Source: Fundidesulfovibrio magnetotacticus (lineage in GTDB: Bacteria > Desulfobacterota > Desulfovibrionia > Desulfovibrionales > Desulfovibrionaceae). From it: a stretch of 64,000 nt of DNA. This document shows, piece by piece, positions 17,436 through 26,103 of this stretch. The notes under the pieces are model-generated. The model worked only from the letters and a program-made list of their open reading frames with translations. It was not told the origin of the DNA and made no database searches. Location of the stretch: NCBI RefSeq assembly GCF_013019105.1, contig NZ_BLTE01000001.1:1-64000 (forward strand), in the 5' to 3' direction. Position 1 is the stretch's first letter. The number at the start of each line of letters is the position of its first letter. The translations under genes were made by a program, and so were the position numbers.

Positions 17436-18574
17436 CAGGCCTCCTCGCAGATGCCGAGCAGGCTTTCCACGTCGGCCTGGCGGGGGTTGGTGAGGTTGCA
17501 GGCGTCGCCTGCGGAGGCCCCTGCCAGTTGGGCAAGGGGGGAGCGGTCGGGCAGGATGTCGCGCAGGCGCACGGGCACGCCCAGATCGGCGAAGTATTCG
17601 CGCAGCACCTCGATGCCCGCCTCGGCTGCCAGACGCGAGGGCATGTCCGCCCGGCCCACCACGAGCCGGCCGATGGCCCCCATCTTCTCCTGGCATGCCG
17701 GAGTGTTGAAGCGCATCACGGCGGGCAGGAGGATGGGGTGCACCAGGCCGTGGAGGATGTCGAACATGCCGCCCAGGGAATGCGCCAGGGCGTGCCCGGC
17801 CCCCAAGCCCGCGTTGCTGAAGGACATGCCCGCCGCCGTGCTGGCGATGGAGAGCTGCTCCAGGGCGTCCAGGTCGCGGTCTTCCACGGCGTGCCGGAGG
17901 TTGCGCATGATCAGCTCGATGGCGCGCAGGGCCTGGATTTCCGTGAAGGGAGAGGCGATGCGCGACACGTAGGATTCCACCGCGTGGGCCAGGGCGTCAA
18001 TGGCCGAAGCGATGATCAGCTCCTGGCTTTTCGTGAGCAGGATGAGCGGATCGATGATGGAGATGTTGGGCACCAGCGACCGGCTGATGATGGACATCTT
18101 GAGCTGGCGCTCCACGTCGGTGATGATGCAGAACTGGGAGATGTCCGACCCGCTGCCCGCCGTGGTGGGCAGGAAGATGGTGGGCGGCAGAGGGCGTTCG
18201 ATGCGGTTGGCCCCCTCGTAGTCTGCGATGGAGCCGCCGTTGCCCGCCAGGATGGCGATGCCTTTGGCCGCGTCGATGGGGCTGCCCCCGCCGATGGCCA
18301 GGATCACGTCCGCCCCGGTCTCCAGGTAGAGTTTTGCGCCGTGGCTGACCTGCCAGTCGCGCGGGTTGGAGTTCACGTCGCCGTAGTAGACCCACTCCAG
18401 GCTCTCGGCCTCGAGGATGGTCTGGACGCGCTCCACCCAGCCGGACTTTTCCAGCCCCTCGTCGCTGACGAGAAAGACCCGTCTTGCACCCAGCCTGCGC
18501 GCGCACTGCCCCACATGTACCATGGAGCCGCGTCCGAAGATGATTTCCGGAATGGCGAATTTCGTGACGTTCAT
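17432..18574 (-). CDS. Second iron-containing alcohol dehydrogenase
   Basis: This 380-residue group III Fe-ADH has the Rossmann-like GADVILAIGGGSPIDAAKG motif near residue 85, LPTTAGSGSD near 130 and metal ligands in HAVESYVS, HALAHSLGG and HGLVHPILLP around 190-270. It interconverts an alcohol and an aldehyde with NAD(P)H. The start at 18574 (MNVTKF) is preferred over 18589 because it matches the usual N terminus of this group; neither has a strong ribosome site. It differs clearly from the Adh encoded at the operon start, so the locus has two paralogues, perhaps with different substrate ranges. Confidence 0.88.
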   Translation of the reverse strand: MNVTKFAIPEIIFGRGSMVHVGQCARRLGARRVFLVSDEGLEKSGWVERVQTILEAESLEWVYYGDVNSNPRDWQVSHGAKLYLETGADVILAIGGGSPIDAAKGIAILAGNGGSIADYEGANRIERPLPPTIFLPTTAGSGSDISQFCIITDVERQLKMSIISRSLVPNISIIDPLILLTKSQELIIASAIDALAHAVESYVSRIASPFTEIQALRAIELIMRNLRHAVEDRDLDALEQLSIASTAAGMSFSNAGLGAGHALAHSLGGMFDILHGLVHPILLPAVMRFNTPACQEKMGAIGRLVVGRADMPSRLAAEAGIEVLREYFADLGVPVRLRDILPDRSPLAQLAGASAGDACNLTNPRQADVESLLGICEEAW

Positions 18575-18582
18575 GGGGCGCT

Positions 18583-19413
18583 TCACCATGCGGGACCGCG
18601 AGGGGAGGGGGCGGCGTCCCCGTTGCCCCGGCGGATCATGATGCGATCGTCATGGAAATGAATCATCATTTGGATATAGCCCATTTCCTCAAGGCTTCTC
18701 AAGGCCGCCGAGGCCCTGGCTGAAAATATCCTCAGGTCCGCCGTCTGCTGGCCGCACAGGGCGCGCACCTCGGCCGGGTCCAGCAGGAGTTGCCCCCCGC
18801 CGACGGCCTGGATATATCCCGCCAGCCACTTGGACAAGGGTCCCGGGACCATGCCGTAGCGCAGCCGGGCAAGCTGGCCCAGGCCCTCCACGTCGCGCAG
18901 GGCGTCCACGGCCTCCGGGGAGGCCTGGGCGCGGAAAACGCCCTGTTCCCGGTCCACCAGCACGGTCTCCAGAAGCTGCACGCAGCAATTGAAGCGCTGG
19001 TCGCGCAGCTCCACGCGCCCCGTGGCCAGCCGGAACAGGCTCGCCTCCAGGCGGGACAGGCACGCCCGCGTGGCCCGGCGGCCCAGCACCGCCAGAAAGC
19101 GGCGCATGGAGCCCCCGGCAGGCCCCTCCCCGCGCAAGGCGGCCAGGACGCAGGCCAGGAACACGTCCTGGTCGAACTGGTCCAGGCTCTCGCCGGTGTA
19201 CCAGGCCGGAAGCCCCTCCCCGGCCATGGCCAAAGGCTCTCGCTCCAGACGACGCCTGCGCCGGAGCGACGCGGCCGGGAACAGGTCCGAGGCGAGGAAC
19301 AGGGCCGCTCCCGGGAGCGCCTCCGCGCCTGGCAACGATCGGTGGACGGTGGGCGCCAGGCCGGGGTGGGGGAACACGCCGGCCGCGTCCAGGCTGAACT
19401 CCTCCAGAAACAT
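18583..19413 (-). CDS. TrfA-like putative DNA-binding protein
   Basis: The 276-residue protein has a stretch ESLDQFDQDVFLACVLAAL (about 74-92) and a C-terminal region with LRSLEEMGYIQM that resemble TrfA-type plasmid replication initiators, which carry winged-helix domains. The similarity is from memory and is moderate. No plasmid genes are nearby; the gene lies inside the adh operon, between the ferritin-like gene and the second Fe-ADH, overlapping the latter's alternative start. It may have been adopted as a transcription regulator of this operon. Two adjacent Cys (NCCVQ) near 145 could respond to redox state. Confidence 0.5.
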   Translation of the reverse strand: MFLEEFSLDAAGVFPHPGLAPTVHRSLPGAEALPGAALFLASDLFPAASLRRRRRLEREPLAMAGEGLPAWYTGESLDQFDQDVFLACVLAALRGEGPAGGSMRRFLAVLGRRATRACLSRLEASLFRLATGRVELRDQRFNCCVQLLETVLVDREQGVFRAQASPEAVDALRDVEGLGQLARLRYGMVPGPLSKWLAGYIQAVGGGQLLLDPAEVRALCGQQTADLRIFSARASAALRSLEEMGYIQMMIHFHDDRIMIRRGNGDAAPSPRGPAW

Positions 19414-19446
19414 GCGCCCTCCTCGGGGCGGCGCGGGCCCGCCCGG

Positions 19447-19923
19447 CTATTTTCTGATGAGCGCCGAGAGCTGGCGCAGGTGGCGGCGCTCCTCCTCGAT
19501 GCATTCCAGGATGAAGGAATGTTCCGAACCGGCGATGAGATGGAGCATCTCCTGGAAAAAGATCATGGAATCCTTTTCCAACTGCATGGCCCCGCGTACC
19601 GCGCCTTCCAGCTCCCCGGAGCGGGCGGCCAGGGCGTCCGCGAAGCCGGGCGAGAAGAGAGCGTGGGAATCGAGCAGTGCGTCCAGATAGTCGCTGTACT
19701 CCTCCATGCTGCTCCAGGCGGGCAGTTCGGCCTTGCCCACGCGCCCGGCCATGGCCGTGAAGAGCTCCTCGTGGCGGCGCTCCTCGGCGGCCAGGCTCTC
19801 GAAGAAGCGCTTCACCGTGGGGTCCGAAGCCTCCGAAGCAAGACGGGCGTAGAGCGCCTGCCCCCTGCGTTCCATTTCGACGGCCGCGCCCACCACGTCC
19901 GCCGCGCTGAAAAACTCCGCCAT
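19447..19923 (-). CDS. Ferritin-like (rubrerythrin-type) di-iron protein
   Basis: This 158-residue four-helix protein shows the diiron ligand pattern of rubrerythrin-type ferritin-like proteins: AAVEMERRGQALYARLA near residue 12, SLAAEERRHEELF near 45 (ExxH), a Glu near 115 (LEKDSMIFF) and IEEERRHLRQL near 143 (ExxRH). It lacks the C-terminal rubredoxin Cys pairs. These proteins reduce peroxide or hold iron, protecting oxygen-sensitive enzymes. It follows flxA by 16 bp in the same direction, so it may protect the Flx-Hdr and Fe-ADH proteins or supply iron. Confidence 0.8.
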   Translation of the reverse strand: MAEFFSAADVVGAAVEMERRGQALYARLASEASDPTVKRFFESLAAEERRHEELFTAMAGRVGKAELPAWSSMEEYSDYLDALLDSHALFSPGFADALAARSGELEGAVRGAMQLEKDSMIFFQEMLHLIAGSEHSFILECIEEERRHLRQLSALIRK

Positions 19924-19939
19924 AGAGCCTCCGCTGGAT

Positions 19940-20776
19940 TTAGAGTTCGTTGGGCAGCTCCTTGAGCTGCTCGTAGGTGAAGACGGGTCCGTCCACGCAG
20001 ACGTACTTCTCGCCGATGTTGCAGCGCCCGCACAACCCCACGCCGCACTTCATGCGCTTCTCCAGGGTGGTGACGATCTGGCCGTCGGCGAACCCCAGGT
20101 CCTTCAGGGCCTGGAGCGTGAACTTGATCATGATCGGCGGCCCGCAGGTGACGGCCACGGCGTTCCCGGCCGGGGGGGCCATCTCGCGCAGCACGTTGGG
20201 GATGAGCCCCACGCGGTGCTCCCAGCCCGGGGCCTCGCGGTCGATGGTCAGCACGGTTTCCAGATCGTCGCGGCCCAGCCACTCGGGCAGTTCGGCCTTG
20301 AAGGCCATGTCCTCGGGGCTGCGCGCGCCGTAGAGCAGGCGTATCCTGCCATAGTCCTTGCGGTTGTCCAGCATGAAGAGCAGCAGCGTGCGCAGCGGGG
20401 CCATGCCGATGCCGCCGCCGATGAACACGATGTCCTTGCCCTTCATGGACTCGTACGGGAACCAGTTGCCCAGGGGCGCGCGCACGCCGATGCGGTCGCC
20501 CGCGTTCAGGCGGTGGAGCGCGGCGGTCACCTCGCCCGCGCGCATGACGCTGAACTGCAGGTAGTCCATGCGCGTGGGCGGCGAGTTGATCACGAAGGTG
20601 GATTCCCCCGTGCCGAACACCGAGAGCTGGCCCACCTGGCCGGGCTGGAAGGTGAAGGCCTTGCGGCGCGCTTCGCTGTCCAGGCGCACGCGGAAGGTCT
20701 TGATGTTGGGTGTCTCCTGCACGGTCTCCACGATGGTGGCCATGTCGGGCAGGTAGGGATTGGGCAGGCTAGTCAT
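19940..20776 (-). CDS. flxA: FlxA: FAD/NAD(P) oxidoreductase subunit with [2Fe-2S]
   Basis: The 278-residue protein belongs to the ferredoxin-NADP reductase family. It has an FAD-binding barrel (residues 10-100, VINSPPTRMDYLQFSVM), an NAD-binding half starting with FIGGGIGMAPLRTLLLF near 115, and CGPPIMIKFTLQAL near 213. The C-terminal KCGVGLCGRCNIGEKYVCVDGP is a [2Fe-2S] site as in AsrB and dihydroorotate dehydrogenase B. In the FlxABCD-HdrABC complex described for D. vulgaris it is the NADH-oxidising subunit. It overlaps flxB by 8 bp. Context with hdrABC and adh makes this assignment strong. Confidence 0.9.
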   Translation of the reverse strand: MTSLPNPYLPDMATIVETVQETPNIKTFRVRLDSEARRKAFTFQPGQVGQLSVFGTGESTFVINSPPTRMDYLQFSVMRAGEVTAALHRLNAGDRIGVRAPLGNWFPYESMKGKDIVFIGGGIGMAPLRTLLLFMLDNRKDYGRIRLLYGARSPEDMAFKAELPEWLGRDDLETVLTIDREAPGWEHRVGLIPNVLREMAPPAGNAVAVTCGPPIMIKFTLQALKDLGFADGQIVTTLEKRMKCGVGLCGRCNIGEKYVCVDGPVFTYEQLKELPNEL

Positions 20777-21830
20777 GGCTCTTCTCCCGGGCGCGTTCCA
20801 CGGCGGCCAGCACGAGTTGACGGATGTCCACCCCCACGGGGCAGCTTCTGATGCAGCGGCCGCACCCGCAGCAGGCGATGGCCCCGCCGTGCAGGCCCGG
20901 ATAGTATGAGAACTTGTGCCCCACGCGGTTTTTGAGCCTGTGGGCCTTGGTGGGCCGGGGATTGTGGCCGCTGGCCTCCAGGGTGAACTGGAAGGACATG
21001 CAGTTGTCCCAGGTGCGCAGGCGCGCGCCCTCGTTGCCCTGGGCCTCGTCGGTGATGTTGAAGCAGTAGCAGGTGGGGCACAGGTAGGTGCAGGCCCCGC
21101 AGCTCAGACACTTGGCCGAGAGCTGGCTCCAGAACTCCATGTCGTCGAAGGCGTCCAGCAGGGCCTGGCGCGCCGGGGCCAGGTCGCGCGGGTCGTCCAG
21201 GGATTCGCGGGCCTTGGCGTGGGCCGCGGCCTCCTCGCCCTCGCGGCGGTCCGCCGGGGAGAACAGCCCGGAGCCCACAAGGGCCGCGCCCTTCTCAGTG
21301 ACGGCCCGGACCACGTACCCGCCGGGAACCTGTGTGAGGAGCACGTCGGAGCCGTCGGGATCGGCGGGGCCGGAGCCCACCCAGTGGCAGAAGCAGGCCG
21401 AACCGGCCTCGCGGCAGGCCAGGGTGACGAAGGCCGTGGCCTTGCGCCTGGCCGCATAATAGGGATCGTTCAGGCCGCCGGCGTCGAAGACGCGGTCGTA
21501 CACGGTGAAGCCGCGCGCCCCGCAGGGCCTGGACCCGAAGACCACCACGCCGCCCTCGGGCAGGGACTCCTCCACCTCCAGCAGCGGCTGGCCGGGCTTC
21601 TCGGGGTCCTTCACGCGGCGGTAGCGCATGAGCTCCTCGCAGGCGGGGAACACGGCCCCCTTGGGCGGGACCGTGGCGTCGCGGGTGAGCTCCAGGGGCA
21701 CGGCCGGGTCGTAAGGCTTGAAGACCACCGCGCCGCCCTCGCGGCGCGGGGCCAGCACCAGGCGCGCGGCCGAGAGTTCGGCCAGCCACGCGGCCAGGGA
21801 CGCATCAGGCAGGAACTTGGCCTGGTCCAT
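20769..21830 (-). CDS. flxB: FlxB: 4Fe-4S dicluster subunit
   Basis: The 353-residue protein has two C-terminal [4Fe-4S] motifs, KCLSCGACTYLCPTCYCFN near residue 245 and CGCGRCIRSCPVGVD near 330. Its N-terminal 220 residues (VFGSRPCGARGFTVYDRVF, VTLACREAGSACFCHWVG) resemble AsrA of anaerobic sulfite reductase. It should carry electrons between FlxA and the rest of the Flx-Hdr complex. The ATG at 21830 shares a base with the flxC stop codon. A longer upstream reading has no protein-like composition and was discarded. Confidence 0.85.
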   Translation of the reverse strand: MDQAKFLPDASLAAWLAELSAARLVLAPRREGGAVVFKPYDPAVPLELTRDATVPPKGAVFPACEELMRYRRVKDPEKPGQPLLEVEESLPEGGVVVFGSRPCGARGFTVYDRVFDAGGLNDPYYAARRKATAFVTLACREAGSACFCHWVGSGPADPDGSDVLLTQVPGGYVVRAVTEKGAALVGSGLFSPADRREGEEAAAHAKARESLDDPRDLAPARQALLDAFDDMEFWSQLSAKCLSCGACTYLCPTCYCFNITDEAQGNEGARLRTWDNCMSFQFTLEASGHNPRPTKAHRLKNRVGHKFSYYPGLHGGAIACCGCGRCIRSCPVGVDIRQLVLAAVERAREKSHD

Positions 21831-22789
21831 CACCACCCCCGCTCGTTGATCTTGGCCTCTTCCACCTGGAAGGTGAATAGAGGAGGCACGGCCTGGGGAT
21901 CGACCCCGGCCTGGTAGTCGAAGACGTCCTTGACCACGCGGTTGAGCTTGCGCCGCAGGGCCAGGATGGGAATGTCCACGGGGCAGGCGCGCTGGCACTC
22001 GCCGCACTCGGTGCAGCGCCCGGCCAGGTGCAGGGCGTGGATGGCCTGGAACATGAGCTTTTCGCGCACGCCGTCCTCCTGGGAGACCCAGTGGGGGTCG
22101 CGCGTCTGGGCGATGCAGTGGTCGCGGCAGACGCACATGGGGCAGGCGTTGCGGCAGGCGTAGCAGCGGATGCAGCGGTCCATGGCCTGGGCCCACCAGG
22201 CCATGCGCTCCGCCGGGGCCATGGCCTCGAAACGCCCCATCTCGTCGGCGGCGGCGTCGCGGCCCTGGGCCGGAGCCAGCGGATCGCCCAGGAAGTGGTC
22301 GCTCACCAGGGCGTTGGGGTACTGGCAGTTCAGGCATTTGTCCGCGCAGGCCTCGTCCCAGGGCATGGCGGCCATGCCTTCGGGGGTGGTCACCTGGAGG
22401 GTGGCTCCGTCGCGCGCGGCGGCGCTCACCTGGCCCAGGTCGCCCACGCGCCCGGCCACCTTGGAGGCGTCGGCCACGCCCCGGCAGGGCATGGCGAAGA
22501 CCACCAGCTCCTCGCGGCGCACCAGCTTCTCCTGGATCAACTCCACCACGGAGCGGCTGTCGCAGCCCTTGACCACCACGCCCACCTTGCGGCCCTTGAA
22601 GGCAGGAAGGTAGACCGCCGTGTTGGGCGCGTTGAACGGCCCCCACACCAGGCGGTCCACGTCGGCGGGCGTGCGCATGAAGAGCGGCGCGGCGGTCAGT
22701 GGCGACGGCCCCGGCTCCCAGCCGATGACGCAATCGAGGCCGGGAAGCGCCTCGACGATTCGTTGTTTCAAGGCATCAAGCTCTTGCAC
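21830..22789 (-). CDS. flxC: FlxC: ferredoxin-like multi-cluster subunit
   Basis: The start is taken as GTG at 22789, preceded by AAGGGAGG six bases upstream; a TTG at 22813 would be 24 bp longer and lacks a site. The 319-residue protein has VVVKGCDSRSVVELIQE near residue 70, CLNCQYPN near 150, RCIRCYACRNACPMCVC near 205, and CTECGECQRACPVDIP near 260. It resembles the FrhB/AsrA-like electron-transfer subunits of Flx-Hdr complexes. It overlaps flxD by 14 bp. Confidence 0.82.
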   Translation of the reverse strand: MQELDALKQRIVEALPGLDCVIGWEPGPSPLTAAPLFMRTPADVDRLVWGPFNAPNTAVYLPAFKGRKVGVVVKGCDSRSVVELIQEKLVRREELVVFAMPCRGVADASKVAGRVGDLGQVSAAARDGATLQVTTPEGMAAMPWDEACADKCLNCQYPNALVSDHFLGDPLAPAQGRDAAADEMGRFEAMAPAERMAWWAQAMDRCIRCYACRNACPMCVCRDHCIAQTRDPHWVSQEDGVREKLMFQAIHALHLAGRCTECGECQRACPVDIPILALRRKLNRVVKDVFDYQAGVDPQAVPPLFTFQVEEAKINERGW

Positions 22790-23252
22790 TGTCGCCTCCC
22801 TTGCCGGACGCAAGGCCCCGGCGCGGCGCGAGGATGTCCCGGGCCGGGGAAGGCCCGAGGGCGTGGATCTGCTCGGTGAAGCGCGTCACCACCTGCTGCC
22901 AGCGCTGACCCTCCGAGGCCGAGACCCAGGTGTATTCGAAGCGCCCGGGCTCGAAGCCCAGCACCGGGAGCATGCCCTTGAGCACCTCCAGGCGGCGCCT
23001 GGCGTAGAAGTTGCCGCTGGCGTAGTGGCAGTCGCGCGGGTGGCAGCCCGAGACGAGCACGCCGTCGGCTCCGCCCAGGAGCGCCTTGACCACGAAGAGG
23101 GGGTCGATGCGCCCCGAGCAGGGCACGCGGATGATGCGCAGGTCCGTGGGCTGGGTGAAGCGCCCCACGCCCGCCGTGTCCGCGCCGCCGTAGGAGCACC
23201 AGTTGCAGAGAAAGCCGACGATGCGCAGCTCCCTGCCTGCTAGAACCGGCAT
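22776..23252 (-). CDS. flxD: FlxD: MvhD-like linker subunit
   Basis: The 158-residue protein matches the MvhD/FlpD family that joins hydrogenase-like or Flx subunits to HdrA. It has GFLCNWCSYGGADTAG near residue 13, RVPCSGRIDP near 40, and SGCHPRDCHYASGNFYARRR near 65, the conserved Cys holding a [2Fe-2S] cluster. The ATG at 23252 lies inside the 3' end of hdrA (13-bp overlap), indicating coupled translation. It would pass electrons from FlxABC to the HdrA flavin for bifurcation. Confidence 0.88.
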   Translation of the reverse strand: MPVLAGRELRIVGFLCNWCSYGGADTAGVGRFTQPTDLRIIRVPCSGRIDPLFVVKALLGGADGVLVSGCHPRDCHYASGNFYARRRLEVLKGMLPVLGFEPGRFEYTWVSASEGQRWQQVVTRFTEQIHALGPSPARDILAPRRGLASGKGGDSARA

Positions 23253-25198
23253 AAGGCATCCACCTCCGCGAGGATCTGGTTGTCGGTGAAGTGTTCCAGC
23301 TGCACGGCCCCCTGCGGGCAGGTGACGGCGCAGATGCCGCAGCCCTGGCAGACCGTTTCGATCACCTCGGCCTTGGGCTGGCCCCGGAAATCGATCATGT
23401 GGATGGCCCCGAAGGGACAGGTGGACTCGCACTTGGCGCAGCCCACGCAGCGGGCCAGGTTCACCTGGGAGATCTGGGGGTCGCTCTCCAACTGGGCCTT
23501 GGAGAAGAGCCCCAGCACCTTGGAGGCCGCCGCGCTGCCCTGCCCCACCGAGGACGGGATGTCCTTGGGGCCCTGGGCGCAACCGGCCAGGTAGACGCCC
23601 GCCGTGTTGGTCTCCACGGGGCGCAGCTTGGGGTGGCTTTCCATGAAGAAGCCGTACTTGTCGTAGGAGATGCGCAGCTTCTCGGCCAGGTGCGGCGAGC
23701 CCTTGGCGGCCTCGGCCCCCACGGCCAGCACCACCAGGTCGGCCTCCACCTCCACCTGCGTGCCCAGCAGGGTGTCGGCCCCGCGCACCAGGAGCTTGCG
23801 GCCCTTGGGGGTGATCATGGCCACGCGGCCACGCACGTAGCGCGCCCCGTACTCCTCCATGGCCCGGCGGGTGAACTCGTCGTAGAGCTTCCCGGGCGAG
23901 CGGATGTCCATGTAGAACACCGTGGACTGGGAATCGGGGATGTGGTCCTTGGTGAGGATGGCCTGCTTGGCCGTGTACATGCAGCAGAAGCCCGAGCAGT
24001 ACGGCCGGTCCACGGACTTGTCGCGCGAGCCCACGCACTGGATGAACACCACGCTCCTGGGCTCCCTGCCGTCCGAGGGGCGCTTCACGTGGCCGCCGGT
24101 GGGGCCGGAGGCCGAGAGCATGCGCTCGTACTGCAGGCTGGTGATCACGTCGGGGTAGCGGCCGCCGCCGTATTCGCCGTACTTGGAGTGGTCGAAGAGG
24201 TCGAAGCCCGTCGCGGCCACGATGGCCCCCACCTTCTCCTCCACCACCTCGTCCCGCATGGAGTAGTCGATGGCCTTGGTGGGGCAGATCTTGGCGCACA
24301 CGCCGCACTTGCCCTTGACGAACTGGCGGCAGAAGGCGGGGTCGATCACGGCTTTTTTGGGAATGGCCTGGGGGAACGGGATGTTGATGGCCGGAGCGCC
24401 GCCCAGGCCTTCGTTGAAGGAGTCGTGGGACTTCTTGCTGGGGCACTTTTCCATGCACGCTCCGCAGCCTGTGCACTTCACCCAGTCCACGTAGGTGGCC
24501 TTGCGGCGCACCTTCACGGTGAAGTTGCCCACATAGCCCCCGATCTCCTCCACCTCGGCGCAGGCATAGAGGGTGATGTTGGGATGCTGGGCCACGTCCA
24601 CCATCTTGGGGCCGAGGATGCAGCTGGAGCAGTCCACGGTGGGGAAGGTCTTGTCGAGCTTGGCCATCTTGCCGCCGATGGAGGAGGTTTTCTCCACCAG
24701 TACCACTTCCATGCCGCCGTCGGCGCAGTCCAGGGCGGCCTGGATGCCGGCCACGCCGCCGCCGATCACCAGCACGCGGCGGGTGATGTCGAAGCGCTTG
24801 GGGGTGAGGGGCCGGTTGCGCCGGAGCTTTTCCACGGCGATGCGCACGAGGTCCGCGCTCTTGTTGGTGTTGGCCTCGCGGTTCTTGCCGATCCAGGAGA
24901 CGTGCTCGCGGATGTTGGCCATTTCCAGCATGTAGCGGTTGAGCCCGGCGCGCTCCACTGCGCGGCGGAAGGTGGGCTCGTGCATGCGCGGGGTGCAGGA
25001 GGCCACCACCACGCCATCCAGGCCCTTGGAGCGCACGGCCTCGATGATGGCTTCCTGCCCGGGCTCCGAGCAGGAGTACATCACGTCCTCGGCGTGGGCC
25101 ACCTCGGGGAACTCCAGGGACGCGCGGGCCACGGCGGCCGTGTCCACCGTGCCCTCGATGTTGCTGCCGCAGTGGCAGACGAAGACGCCGATCTTCAT
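23240..25198 (-). CDS. hdrA: HdrA: flavin-containing heterodisulfide reductase subunit
   Basis: The 652-residue protein has the HdrA layout. An N-terminal Cys region (VCHCGSNIEGT, VVASCTPRMHEPTF) is followed by a thioredoxin-reductase-like FAD domain starting at RVLVIGGGVAGIQAALDCAD near 142. Cluster motifs CTGCGACMEKCPS near 240 and CGVCAKICPTKA near 300 follow, and two C-terminal ferredoxin motifs (CVGCAKCESTCPFGA, CQGCGICAVTCPQGA) end the protein. HdrA flavin is the site of electron bifurcation. The ATG overlaps the hdrB stop (ATGA). With Flx proteins it would link NAD(H), ferredoxin and a disulfide partner such as DsrC. Confidence 0.95.
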   Translation of the reverse strand: MKIGVFVCHCGSNIEGTVDTAAVARASLEFPEVAHAEDVMYSCSEPGQEAIIEAVRSKGLDGVVVASCTPRMHEPTFRRAVERAGLNRYMLEMANIREHVSWIGKNREANTNKSADLVRIAVEKLRRNRPLTPKRFDITRRVLVIGGGVAGIQAALDCADGGMEVVLVEKTSSIGGKMAKLDKTFPTVDCSSCILGPKMVDVAQHPNITLYACAEVEEIGGYVGNFTVKVRRKATYVDWVKCTGCGACMEKCPSKKSHDSFNEGLGGAPAINIPFPQAIPKKAVIDPAFCRQFVKGKCGVCAKICPTKAIDYSMRDEVVEEKVGAIVAATGFDLFDHSKYGEYGGGRYPDVITSLQYERMLSASGPTGGHVKRPSDGREPRSVVFIQCVGSRDKSVDRPYCSGFCCMYTAKQAILTKDHIPDSQSTVFYMDIRSPGKLYDEFTRRAMEEYGARYVRGRVAMITPKGRKLLVRGADTLLGTQVEVEADLVVLAVGAEAAKGSPHLAEKLRISYDKYGFFMESHPKLRPVETNTAGVYLAGCAQGPKDIPSSVGQGSAAASKVLGLFSKAQLESDPQISQVNLARCVGCAKCESTCPFGAIHMIDFRGQPKAEVIETVCQGCGICAVTCPQGAVQLEHFTDNQILAEVDALCRF

Positions 25199-26103
25199 GA
25201 CCTGCTCCCTTGCGTAAGATTCGTCTCCCCGGCCGCCGGGGCCTCCAGGACGCGGGCCGGACTCACGCAGAGCTTGTCCAGGCCGAGGCTGCCCTCGGGC
25301 GCGCCCAGGGCAAGGCCGAGAAGCTGCGTGAAGTAGAACACCGGAATCTCGAAGGCCGTCCCGGCGAAGCGGGCGGCCTGGTTCTGGCGCAGGTCCAGGT
25401 TCATCTGGCACAGGGGGCAGGCCGTGACGATGGCCTCGGCCCCGATCTCCCGGGCCGTGAGCAGGAGCCTGGCCGAAAGCCTGGCGGTCACGTCCGGGCG
25501 CGGCACGCCGAAGGAGGCTCCGCAGCACTCCACCTTGAGAGGGAAGGGCAGCACCGTGGCCCCGGCGGCCTCCATGAGGAGGTCCATGGCCATGGGGTGC
25601 TCGGGATCGTCGAAAGCCATGAGCTCGGGAGGCCGGTTCATGATGCAGCCGTAGTAGGCCGCGACCTTCATCCCCTTGAGGGGGCGCACCACCGAGGCCC
25701 GCACCATCTCCATCCCCACGTCCTCCACGATGGCCTGGAGCACGGACCGGGCGCGCACGCCGCCCTTGTAGGGGGCGTCCAGCAGGGAGTTGGCCCGCGC
25801 GGCGAAGGCCTCATCCCGCATGCGATGGTCGGCGGTGCGCAGGTTGGTGAGGCAGCTGGGGCATGGGGTGAGCACGTCGTCCCGGTCCATGGCGCGCACG
25901 CGGGCCAGGTTGCGGGCCGAGAGGGCCGCCGAGAGGGCGTGGTCCACGGCGTGGGCCGGGCTCGATCCACAACAGCTCCAGTCGGGCACGTCGGAGAGTT
26001 CCATGAAGAGGGCCTTGCACACGGCCCGTGTGGAGCTGTCGTACTCGGACGAGGTGCCCAGGCCCGAACACCCGGGGTAGTAGGCGTAGGAGAGCCCGCT
26101 CAT
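25195..26103 (-). CDS. hdrB: HdrB: CCG-domain heterodisulfide reductase subunit
   Basis: The 302-residue protein has two complete CCG modules: YAYYPGCSG...WSCCGSSPAHA...PCPSC (residues 6-87) and AAYYGCIMNRP...ECCGASFG...ACPLCQMN (145-235). In HdrB these bind the noncubane clusters that cleave the disulfide. The ATG at 26103 overlaps the hdrC stop codon (ATGA). The likely substrate in sulfate reducers is a DsrC or small thiol disulfide rather than CoM-S-S-CoB; that part is inferred from the family. Confidence 0.93.
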   Translation of the reverse strand: MSGLSYAYYPGCSGLGTSSEYDSSTRAVCKALFMELSDVPDWSCCGSSPAHAVDHALSAALSARNLARVRAMDRDDVLTPCPSCLTNLRTADHRMRDEAFAARANSLLDAPYKGGVRARSVLQAIVEDVGMEMVRASVVRPLKGMKVAAYYGCIMNRPPELMAFDDPEHPMAMDLLMEAAGATVLPFPLKVECCGASFGVPRPDVTARLSARLLLTAREIGAEAIVTACPLCQMNLDLRQNQAARFAGTAFEIPVFYFTQLLGLALGAPEGSLGLDKLCVSPARVLEAPAAGETNLTQGSRS

